Made by a program: the position numbers and the translations under genes. The notes under the pieces are model-generated. The model was not told where the DNA came from and searched no databases. It saw only the letters and a list, made by a program, of their open reading frames with translations. A stretch of DNA of 64,000 nucleotides from NCBI RefSeq assembly GCF_003097655.1, contig NZ_QCZH01000001.1, forward strand, positions 62,001-126,000, in the 5' to 3' direction. The stretch comes from Flavobacterium laiguense. GTDB lineage: Bacteria; Bacteroidota; Bacteroidia; Flavobacteriales; Flavobacteriaceae. Positions 57,778 through 64,000 of this stretch are shown piece by piece (position 1 is the stretch's first letter; each line of letters opens with the position of its first letter).

Positions 57778-59574
57778 CTAATCATTCAATTTCAAAACCG
57801 CCATAAACGCTTCTTGTGGAATTTCAACATTTCCAACCAATCTCATACGTTTTTTACCTTTTTTCTGTTTTTCCAGTAATTTACGTTTTCTAGAAATATC
57901 CCCACCATAACATTTGGCAGTTACATCTTTACGTAAGGCTTTTATGGTTTCACGCGAAATCACTTTCACACCAATAGCTGCCTGAACAGGAATGTCAAAT
58001 TGTTGACGTGGAATTAATTCTTTCAATTTCTCACACATTTTTTTACCAATAGAATAGGCATTATCCACGTGCATCAATGAAGACAAAGCATCTACGATTG
58101 TAGCATTCAATAAAATATCAACTTTAACCAAATTTGAAGTTCTCATTCCAATTGGTGTGTAATCAAAAGAGGCATATCCTTTAGAAACCGTTTTTAGTCT
58201 ATCGTAAAAGTCAAATACAATTTCAGCCAATGGCATATCAAAAGTCAATTCCACACGTTCTGTCGTCAAATACGTTTGATTGGTGATCAACCCACGTTTT
58301 TCGATGCACAAACTCATTACATTCCCAACATAATCGGCTTTTGTAATGATTGTAGCTTTTATAAAAGGCTCTTCAACGTGGTCCAAACGGGAAGGCTCTG
58401 GCAAGTCCGAAGGATTGTTTACAATAAGCACAGTTGTTGGGTCTTTTTTGGTAAAGGCATTATACGAAACGTTAGGAACAGTCGTAATAACAGTCATGTT
58501 AAACTCTCTCTCCAAACGTTCTTGGATAATTTCCATGTGCAACATTCCTAAGAATCCACAACGGAAACCAAATCCTAAAGCAGCAGAACTTTCAGGCAAA
58601 AACACCAATGAAGCATCATTCAATTGTAATTTTTCCATAGAGTTTCTCAACTCTTCATAATCTTCAGTATCTACAGGATAAATCCCCGCAAAAACCATAG
58701 GTTTTACATCTTCAAAACCAGTAATGATATTGGTTGTTGGCGTTTTTGCATCCGTCAATGTATCTCCAACTTTTACTTCTTTGGCTTCTTTTATACCCGA
58801 AATCAAATAACCAACATCTCCTGCCGAAATCACTTGTTTCGGAACTTGGTTTAATTTTAAAGTCCCAATTTCATCTGCAAAATATTCATTGCCAGTAGCC
58901 ATGAATTTAATCTTTTGCCCTTTCTTAATCTGACCATTTTTGACACGGAAAATAACTTCAATCCCTCGAAACGGATTGTAATGCGAATCGAAAATCAAAG
59001 CTTGCAATGGCTCATCAACATTTCCAGATGGAGGCGGAATCTTTTCGATAATCGCAGCCAATATATTTTCTACACCAAAACCAGTTTTACCCGAAGCGTG
59101 AATAATATCTTCCAATTTACAACCCAATAAATCAATAATATCGTCACTTACTTCCTCTGGATTGGCACTTGGTAAATCTACTTTATTCAAAACCGGAATA
59201 ATTTCCAAGTCATTTTCAAGAGCCAAATACAAATTCGAAATTGTTTGTGCTTGAATACTTTGCGCAGCATCCACAATCAAAAGTGCTCCTTCGCAAGCTG
59301 CAATAGAACGAGAAACTTCATAAGAGAAATCCACGTGCCCCGGTGTATCAATCAAGTTCAAGATGTATTCTTGTCCTTTATACGTGTACTCCATTTGTAT
59401 GGCGTGACTTTTAATCGTGATACCACGTTCGCGCTCCAAGTCCATATTGTCCAGCAATTGTGCCTTTTCTTCACGGGCAGTTACCGTTTGAGTTGCCCCC
59501 AATAATCGGTCTGCCAATGTACTTTTTCCGTGATCAATATGTGCAATAATGCAAAAATTTCTAATATGTTTCAT
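57778..59574 (-). CDS. lepA: Elongation factor 4 (LepA)
   Basis: A 598-residue translational GTPase. G1 is [10 protein letters not shown]3 is DTPGHVDF, and G4 is NKVDLP, with an [11 protein letters not shown] switch. The C-terminal signature ...[40 protein letters not shown] is exclusive to LepA. It back-translocates or remodels ribosomes and aids initiation under stress. It is full length. A complete promoter lies ~145 bp upstream, and the leader contains a repeat-like hairpin (59591-59690). Confidence 0.97.
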   Translation of the reverse strand: MKHIRNFCIIAHIDHGKSTLADRLLGATQTVTAREEKAQLLDNMDLERERGITIKSHAIQMEYTYKGQEYILNLIDTPGHVDFSYEVSRSIAACEGALLIVDAAQSIQAQTISNLYLALENDLEIIPVLNKVDLPSANPEEVSDDIIDLLGCKLEDIIHASGKTGFGVENILAAIIEKIPPPSGNVDEPLQALIFDSHYNPFRGIEVIFRVKNGQIKKGQKIKFMATGNEYFADEIGTLKLNQVPKQVISAGDVGYLISGIKEAKEVKVGDTLTDAKTPTTNIITGFEDVKPMVFAGIYPVDTEDYEELRNSMEKLQLNDASLVFLPESSAALGFGFRCGFLGMLHMEIIQERLEREFNMTVITTVPNVSYNAFTKKDPTTVLIVNNPSDLPEPSRLDHVEEPFIKATIITKADYVGNVMSLCIEKRGLITNQTYLTTERVELTFDMPLAEIVFDFYDRLKTVSKGYASFDYTPIGMRTSNLVKVDILLNATIVDALSSLMHVDNAYSIGKKMCEKLKELIPRQQFDIPVQAAIGVKVISRETIKALRKDVTAKCYGGDISRKRKLLEKQKKGKKRMRLVGNVEIPQEAFMAVLKLND

Positions 59575-59590
59575 TTTCTTATGGTATCAA

Positions 59591-59690
59591 ATTTTTTGGG
59601 CGTGCCGGCAGAAAAAGCCGTCGGGCTATTCGCTACAATCTTTTCCTTTTTAAAGAAAAAAGGAAAAGGATTTCCACTACTATCCCTCAC
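59591..59690. repeat. Structured repeat-like element in the lepA leader
   Basis: AATCTTTTCCTTTTT (from 59636) pairs with AAAAAAGGAAAAGGATT around TAAAG, flanked by TCGGGCTATTCGCTAC and TCCACTACTATCCCTC. Its layout (conserved-looking flanks, simple A/T stem) resembles family R2 but the sequence differs. It would be transcribed as part of the lepA 5' leader. Confidence 0.5.
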
Positions 59691-59718
59691 ACATATCGCT
59701 TTAACGACAATTAATCTG

Positions 59719-59748
59719 CAAATATAGTCTAAAATAAACAGTTTCAAA
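59719..59748 (-). promoter_or_regulatory. Promoter of lepA
   Basis: On the minus strand TTTG (59745-59748), 18 bp and TATATTTG (59719-59726) form a good Bacteroidetes promoter. Confidence 0.65.
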
Positions 59749-59847
59749 GTCTCAAAATCCTAAACTAATGAGTTTATTTAACCTTCTTTTATCTTTTATC
59801 TATCAGTCTATTATCTATCCATCTATTATCTATTCATCTAAAAGTTG

Positions 59848-59855
59848 TAATTTTG
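59848..59855 (+). promoter_or_regulatory. -7 box of dusB
   Basis: TAATTTTG matches TAnnTTTG, 16 bp before the ATG. A short direct repeat of CTATTATCTAT words lies just upstream (59797-59840). Confidence 0.55.
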
Positions 59856-59871
59856 CAAAAAATAAAGGACG

Positions 59872-60864
59872 ATGATCAAGATTGGCAACATTATATTACC
59901 CGAATTCCCCCTACTGTTAGCACCTATGGAAGATGTGAGCGACCCTCCTTTTCGCAGATTGTGCAAAACACACGGCGCCGATTTAATGTATTCTGAATTT
60001 ATTTCCAGTGAAGGTCTTATTCGTGACGCCATCAAAAGCCGAATGAAATTAGACATTTTCGATTACGAAAGACCCGTAGGAATCCAAATTTTTGGTGGAG
60101 ACGAAGAAGCTATGGCGCTTTCCTCCAAGATAGTTTCTACCGTAAACCCAGATTTAATAGATATTAATTTTGGTTGCCCTGTCAAAAAAGTCGTTTGCAA
60201 AGGCGCCGGTGCCGGAGTTCTGAAAGATGTAGATTTAATGATTCGCTTGACTCAAGCCGTTATTGACAGTACACATTTACCTGTTACCGTGAAAACCCGT
60301 TTAGGTTGGGATGACAATTCCATAAATATAGACGAAGTAGCCGAGCGTTTGCAAGACATTGGTGTCGCCGCTTTAAGCATCCATGCCAGAACTCGTGCCC
60401 AAATGTACAAAGGCCATTCTGACTGGTCGCATATTGCCCGTGTCAAAAACAACCCAAGAATCACAATGCCTATTTTTGGAAATGGCGATATCGACTCTCC
60501 CGAAAAAGCATTACAATATAAAAATGAATACGGTATCGACGGAATTATGATTGGTCGTGCCGCCATTGGTTATCCTTGGATTTTCAACGAAATCAAACAT
60601 TACTTCAAAACAGGCGAACATTTAGCAAAACCAACTGTTGCCGACAGAGTCGAAGCAGTTCGAAATCACCTCACTTGGGCAATGGAATGGAAAGGAGAAA
60701 GACTCGGTATTGTTGAAACAAGACCCCATTACACCAATTATTTTAAGGGGATCCATTCTTTTAAACCCTTCAAACAAAAATTAGTAACTCTAGATCATCC
60801 CGAAGAATTATTTGCTGTTTTGAATGAGATAGAAGAATCTTATGCTGGATATGAGGTTGTTTAA
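59872..60864 (+). CDS. dusB: tRNA-dihydrouridine synthase B
   Basis: A 330-residue FMN-dependent TIM-barrel enzyme. LLAPMEDVSDPPFRRLCKTHGADLMYSEFIS is the N-terminal FMN region. INFGCPVKKVVCKGAGAGVLKD contains the catalytic Cys and the GxG. SIHARTRAQMYKGHSDW and GNGDIDSPEKAL follow, then DGIMIGRAAIGYPWIF. It reduces uridine in tRNA D-loops. It is a monocistronic unit ending at a long hairpin. Confidence 0.95.
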   Translation: MIKIGNIILPEFPLLLAPMEDVSDPPFRRLCKTHGADLMYSEFISSEGLIRDAIKSRMKLDIFDYERPVGIQIFGGDEEAMALSSKIVSTVNPDLIDINFGCPVKKVVCKGAGAGVLKDVDLMIRLTQAVIDSTHLPVTVKTRLGWDDNSINIDEVAERLQDIGVAALSIHARTRAQMYKGHSDWSHIARVKNNPRITMPIFGNGDIDSPEKALQYKNEYGIDGIMIGRAAIGYPWIFNEIKHYFKTGEHLAKPTVADRVEAVRNHLTWAMEWKGERLGIVETRPHYTNYFKGIHSFKPFKQKLVTLDHPEELFAVLNEIEESYAGYEVV

Positions 60865-60877
60865 AAATTAAAAGCTT

Positions 60878-60937
60878 AAACACGAATTCCACTAATTTAC
60901 ACAAATTAATTCGTGTAAATTAGTGGAATTCGTGTTT
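60878..60937. terminator. 25-bp perfect hairpin between dusB and the permease gene
   Basis: 60878-60902 is the perfect complement of 60913-60937, containing CACGAATTCCACTAATTTAC. It serves as a bidirectional terminator for convergent genes, and is unusually long for that purpose. The word set suggests a dispersed repeat. Confidence 0.85.
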
Positions 60938-61007
60938 TGTTTTTTTTAAATCAAAAATCCTTAATCAACACCCGAGCTTTTGCGAATTGGCGAAGCAATC
61001 TAAAATC

Positions 61008-62207
61008 TTAGTCCAACAACTTCTTACTCACTCGACTACTCGCAATCAGCGAAGCAATAAAACCAAGAGTAACAATCGTCGCCATAACAATTAGTACATT
61101 TTCCAGTGTGAAAATTACTGGATAAGCCAGTGTAGGAGTTATCATAATCAATTGGTACTGTTGTTGTAACAATACAAATCCAATTCCCAACAACAAACCA
61201 ATAATTCCTCCAAAAACACTCAATAAAGTCCCTTGCAGCAAGAATATATTTCTCAGATCTTTGATGTCCGTCCCTAGATTAAAAAGAGTTTTTAGGTTTC
61301 CTTTTTTATCCAAAATCATCATGATAAGCGCACCAATCAAGTTGAAAAGTGCCACTATAATCACCAACGTAAATATCAAATACACCGCTATATTCTCGGT
61401 GTTTAGCATTTTATACAAAGCCTCATTCAGTTGCTCCTTATTTTTTACGGTAATTTTATTCTTGAAAATCGATTGAAGTTTACCGACAACAGCACCTTCA
61501 TCGGCTCCTTGTTTTAATTTAATTTCAAGACTCGAAATCTGATTGGTTTTGTATTCCAATAATTCTTGTGCCAAACCCAAATCGGCAAACACATACTTAG
61601 AATCCAAATCTTCACTGATCGCATAAATTCCAACCGGAAAAACATCCGTCGAATTAAACGCCTGAGCCGGATTTTCAATAGCGCCCTTTCCTGGTTTTGG
61701 GACAAAAACCTCTAAGGCATTATTATAATCAAGCAAACCCATCGAAAACTTTTGAGCAATTCCGTATCCCACCACCACTTGATAAGTATCCGGTTTTAAC
61801 CATTGCCCATTGTATAATTTTTTATTAAAATCGCTAACGGTGTTAAAAGTAGCATCAACACCTTTCAGATAAGTAACCTCTTGTTTTCCATTAAAAGTAA
61901 ACAACACCCTTTCTTCAATAACCTTAGAATAAGATGCAATACCTTCAATTTTTTTAATCTCTTTTTCCTGTTCTGGTACAATAAAAAAAGATTTTCCAAG
62001 CGTGCTGCTTATTTTAAGATCGGGGTCAATATCATTCGTAAACGAAAGACTAAATTCCTTCAACCCCGTAAAAACCGAGAGCACAACAAACAATGCCATG
62101 GCCCCCACAATAATCCCCATACTGGCAATACGGTTAATAATATTGATAGCATTATTTTTGCTTTTGCTAAAAATATACCGCTTGGCTATGTAAAGAGGAA
62201 AATTCAA
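61008..62207 (-). CDS. LolC/LolE-type ABC transporter permease
   Basis: A 399-residue FtsX-family permease. The N-terminal helix follows the signature YIAKRYIFSKSKNNAINIINRIASMGIIVGAMALFVVLSVFTGLKEF. A ~230-residue periplasmic MacB-like domain follows, and then three C-terminal helices (starting near TENIAVYLIFTLVIIVALFNLIGALIMMILDKKGNLKTL). It probably extracts lipoproteins from the inner membrane with LolD. It is translated 3 bp after rbfA in the same orientation, so the pair is co-transcribed. The ATPase gene is not in the window. Confidence 0.9.
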   Translation of the reverse strand: MNFPLYIAKRYIFSKSKNNAINIINRIASMGIIVGAMALFVVLSVFTGLKEFSLSFTNDIDPDLKISSTLGKSFFIVPEQEKEIKKIEGIASYSKVIEERVLFTFNGKQEVTYLKGVDATFNTVSDFNKKLYNGQWLKPDTYQVVVGYGIAQKFSMGLLDYNNALEVFVPKPGKGAIENPAQAFNSTDVFPVGIYAISEDLDSKYVFADLGLAQELLEYKTNQISSLEIKLKQGADEGAVVGKLQSIFKNKITVKNKEQLNEALYKMLNTENIAVYLIFTLVIIVALFNLIGALIMMILDKKGNLKTLFNLGTDIKDLRNIFLLQGTLLSVFGGIIGLLLGIGFVLLQQQYQLIMITPTLAYPVIFTLENVLIVMATIVTLGFIASLIASSRVSKKLLD

Positions 62208-62210
62208 ATT

Positions 62211-62603
62211 TTATTGAAATCTGCGTTTATCCAACAAATCTCTATTTTCTATCGGATTTTCTTGGTTTTTCAATGCGTTGTCAATCTTCTCGATATAATC
62301 CAAAGAATCATCAATAAAGAAAACCAAATTAGGAACTTTACGCAATTGCAAACGTACTCTTTGCGATAAATCGTGCTTAATCAAAGTCGAATTCGTCTTG
62401 ATTGCTTGCAATGTTTCCTTCGCCTTTTCCTGAGGAAAAATACTTAAATGCACCGTCGCCACAGACAAATCTGTAGTTACAATAACTTTGGATACTGAAA
62501 TTATCAAATTCGTAATTCCATTTTTTCTCACTTCACCTTGCAAAATGTCAACCAAATCTTTTTGGATAACCCCGCCTATTTTTTTCTGTCTATTTGTTTC
62601 CAT
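62211..62603 (-). CDS. rbfA: Ribosome-binding factor A
   Basis: A 130-residue KH-fold protein. RQKKIGGVIQKDLVDILQGEV is the N-terminal helix. VIVTTDLSVATVHLSIFP and RVRLQLRKVPNLVFFIDDSLDYIEKIDNAL are the family signatures. It binds the 16S rRNA central pseudoknot and aids 30S maturation, especially in cold. A -7 box at 62608-62615 abuts the start. Confidence 0.95.
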   Translation of the reverse strand: METNRQKKIGGVIQKDLVDILQGEVRKNGITNLIISVSKVIVTTDLSVATVHLSIFPQEKAKETLQAIKTNSTLIKHDLSQRVRLQLRKVPNLVFFIDDSLDYIEKIDNALKNQENPIENRDLLDKRRFQ

Positions 62604-62607
62604 AGTG

Positions 62608-62615
62608 CAAAAATA
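62608..62615 (-). promoter_or_regulatory. -7 box of rbfA
   Basis: TATTTTTG on the minus strand matches TAnnTTTG and lies only 4 bp before the ATG, so the mRNA would be leaderless or start at a later codon. Confidence 0.45.
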
Positions 62616-62709
62616 CTATTTTTTTAAGAGACCACCTTACAAAGTCATAAACTCATAAAGTTTTTTATATTTGTTTTATGATTTAGGAGCAGAAAATTAG
62701 GCTTTTTCA

Positions 62710-62794
62710 GGAGGCAAAGTTCCTGCTGTCATTCCAATCTTTTTATTCCGAAAAAAAATCGGAATAAAAAGGATTTTCCCCTCCATCAGGGCTA
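62710..62794 (-). repeat. Structured repeat family R2, copy 2
   Basis: On the minus strand, TAGCCCTGATGGA...ATCCTTTT leads into a TTTTTATTCCGA/TCGGAATAAAAA stem and then GACAGCAGGAA..CTCC. Flanks match copy 1 (38229-38308) while both stem arms are changed together. It is positioned upstream of the epimerase gene on the opposite strand. Confidence 0.65.
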
Positions 62795-62848
62795 AAGAGA
62801 AGCAATAGTTCTTTTTTGGAAATATTTAAAAAAACAAAACATCACACC

Positions 62849-63250
62849 ATGAGAAAAATAGAACACATCGGCATCGCAGTCAAAAACTTGGAAGTCTCCA
62901 ACTTATTATTCGAAAAACTCTTTGGCGCACCAGCCTACAAACAAGAAGAAGTCGCCAGTGAAGGCGTAAAAACATCCTTTTTCATGAATGGACCCAACAA
63001 AATAGAACTTCTGGAAGCCACCAATCCCGAAAGTCCCATAGCCAAGTTCCTCGAAAAAAGAGGAGAAGGAATCCATCACATCGCTTTTGATGTAGAAGAC
63101 ATCCTTTCCGAAATCGAACGCCTCAAATCAGAAGGTTTCATAGTCCTAAACGAAACCCCAAAAAAGGGAGCCGATAATAAATTAGTCGCTTTTTTACATC
63201 CAAAAGGCACCAATGGCGTACTAATTGAATTGTGTCAAGAAATAAAATAA
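62849..63250 (+). CDS. mce: Methylmalonyl-CoA epimerase
   Basis: A 133-residue vicinal-oxygen-chelate protein started at ATG 62849 (MRKIEHIGIAVKNLEVSN); an upstream ATG at 62816 adds 11 residues without similarity. Metal ligands are visible: His in EHIGIAV, His in GIHHIAFDVED and Glu in VLIELCQ. A LFGAPAYKQEEV strand matches the family. It interconverts (R)- and (S)-methylmalonyl-CoA in propionate/odd-chain metabolism. It is monocistronic. Confidence 0.93.
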   Translation: MRKIEHIGIAVKNLEVSNLLFEKLFGAPAYKQEEVASEGVKTSFFMNGPNKIELLEATNPESPIAKFLEKRGEGIHHIAFDVEDILSEIERLKSEGFIVLNETPKKGADNKLVAFLHPKGTNGVLIELCQEIK

Positions 63251-63388
63251 ACAAAATTAAAAATTTAGTCAATTCATAATCAGTGGTTTTTGAAACAGTT
63301 TAGTCAAATTCCATAAATAATCTCAAAATCTACCCTAAAAATACTTGTAACAATAAAATAATTGTAGTAATATTGCAAACTCTTAACC

Positions 63389-63462
63389 GGTCCTATAGCT
63401 CAGCTGGTTAGAGCACCTGACTCATAATCAGGTGGTCCCTGGTTCGAGCCCAGGTGGGACCA
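63389..63462 (+). tRNA. tRNA with CAT anticodon (Met elongator or Ile2)
   Basis: A 74-nt cloverleaf, GGTCCTATAGCTCAGCTGG... to ...GAGCCCAGGTGGGACCA. The acceptor stem GGTCCTA/TGGGACC, anticodon loop CTCATAA (CAT) and T-loop GGTTCGAGCCC are all intact. CAT is shared by initiator/elongator Met and lysidine-modified Ile2. The G1-C72 pair rules against initiator, and sequence alone does not separate elongator Met from Ile2. A terminator hairpin follows. Confidence 0.95.
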
Positions 63463-63469
63463 CAATTTA

Positions 63470-63503
63470 AAACCCCTCATATCAACTGATATCGAGGGGT
63501 TTA
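63470..63503 (+). terminator. Terminator after the CAT-anticodon tRNA
   Basis: AAACCCCTC.ATATC pairs with GATAT.GAGGGGTTT and is followed by TTATTTTTTT. Confidence 0.85.
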
Positions 63504-63791
63504 TTTTTTTCTACAGAAACGAAGCTGTTTTTTAATTTAATATTCCTACAGGCAAATACAGTTAAAAACACAGAACAACAACCTGTTCTCAATATTTTAG
63601 TAAGTATATACCTTGTAAATTTATAAAAATCTATTTTTTAAGTTAAAAACAAAATATAATCCCAACAAGCATTTGCTCTTCAATAATTATATCTTTAACT
63701 TTACTAATCAAACTTTAAAAAGTCAGGTGTTTTTAAAACCAAACGATTTTGCTGCCATCAAGTACAATTGATATATAGCTTAAAAAAAACA
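63504..63791. other. Gene-free stretch
   Basis: About 290 bp of A/T-rich DNA between the tRNA terminator and the last gene. I see no RNA gene, repeat or promoter box close to consensus. Confidence 0.4.
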
Positions 63792-64000
63792 ATGAAGACT
63801 AATGCCTCAAATACCACCCTTCACACCCTACTCCTTCTTACAGGGATAAATGTTTATTGTCAAGCCCCTCCCGAACCAGGCGACGAAACACCTCCAGACG
63901 GACCAATTAACGAAAATATCAACATGCTACTACTCATCGCCCTATTATTTGGCATATATATTATTTACAAACACGTTCAAAAAAATAAAAAGCCAATTTA
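63792..64000 (+). CDS. Small exported Pro-rich membrane protein, cut at its last codon by the window edge
   Basis: The frame runs from ATG 63792 to the window end; 69 codons are visible and the final TA at 63999-64000 is probably the start of a stop. It has a signal-like N-terminus (TLHTLLLLTGINVYCQ), a Pro/Gly/Asp-rich linker (APPEPGDETPPDGPINENI) and a C-terminal transmembrane helix (MLLLIALLFGIYIIY) with a basic tail. Flavobacteria commonly carry such small proteins near large cell-surface genes, which would lie beyond the edge. Function is unknown. Confidence 0.75.
   Translation, partial: MKTNASNTTLHTLLLLTGINVYCQAPPEPGDETPPDGPINENINMLLLIALLFGIYIIYKHVQKNKKPI

Overview
The window looks like a chromosomal segment of a Flavobacterium-type Bacteroidota. 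The evidence is a low-GC, A/T-rich sequence, almost no Shine-Dalgarno motifs, many -7 boxes of the form TAnnTTTG just upstream of starts, a long-tailed S16 protein, and the family mix (CarboxypepD_reg-like protein, PCAT/HlyD pair with GG-leader peptides, TPR histidine kinases, ORF6N, many short dispersed palindromes). No rRNA, CRISPR array, prophage or intact IS is visible. Two tRNA genes are present.

Layout. 1-4.7 kb: end of the leucine operon (leuD tail, a LeuA-type synthase, leuB) interrupted by three small genes (ABM-domain protein, methyltransferase, GNAT). 4.7-7.5 kb: RRM RNA-binding protein, then rpsP-rimM-trmN6. 7.5-9.5 kb: two secreted proteins of unknown role. 9.6-16.5 kb, all on the minus strand: a peptide-export island. 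It reads VKOR/thioredoxin fusion, six cysteine-containing double-glycine-leader precursors (four of them under 60 codons), a C39-peptidase ABC exporter, and a HlyD adaptor. 16.8-30.7 kb: housekeeping genes (XRE regulator, glutaryl-CoA dehydrogenase, DUF3050, ferredoxin, NifU-like, Mrp, ATL protein, LysE, TrmB, AsmA-like, porin, L,D-transpeptidase, ribosome-hibernation factor).

30.9-36.9 kb, minus strand: a defence-like island. From its promoter end it holds a small XRE regulator with an upstream dyad operator, a frameshifted and truncated cytosine-5 methyltransferase remnant, a NUDIX hydrolase, a 1151-residue PLD-nuclease/SF2-helicase/DUF3427 protein ending in an apparently intact LexA/UmuD-like S24 self-cleaving domain, an unknown coupled protein, a Vsr endonuclease and an ORF6N protein flanked by duplicated vsr 3' ends. 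36.9-38.3 kb is gene-free and repeat-rich: a 22-bp tandem array with 66-bp higher-order periodicity, nested palindromes and a structured repeat.

38.3-49.1 kb: Gfo/Idh/MocA oxidoreductase, prolyl oligopeptidase, tRNA-Ala, enoyl-CoA hydratase family protein, three unknown envelope proteins, ComF and glycyl-tRNA synthetase. 49.6-53.8 kb: a signalling cluster. It contains a LytTR regulator whose receiver has Glu at the phospho-acceptor position and an 81-bp repeat linker, a small secreted protein with two copies of a 15-residue motif, and a TPR histidine kinase with a LuxR-type regulator. 53.9-64 kb: thiL, pfkB-type kinase, DinB, WYL regulator, lepA, dusB, LolC/E-type permease, rbfA, methylmalonyl-CoA epimerase, a CAT-anticodon tRNA, and a small membrane protein cut by the window edge.

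The strongest candidates for undescribed biology are the peptide-export island, the helicase-nuclease with a C-terminal S24 domain, and the repeat-peptide/kinase cluster. Several dispersed non-coding repeat families recur within the window.
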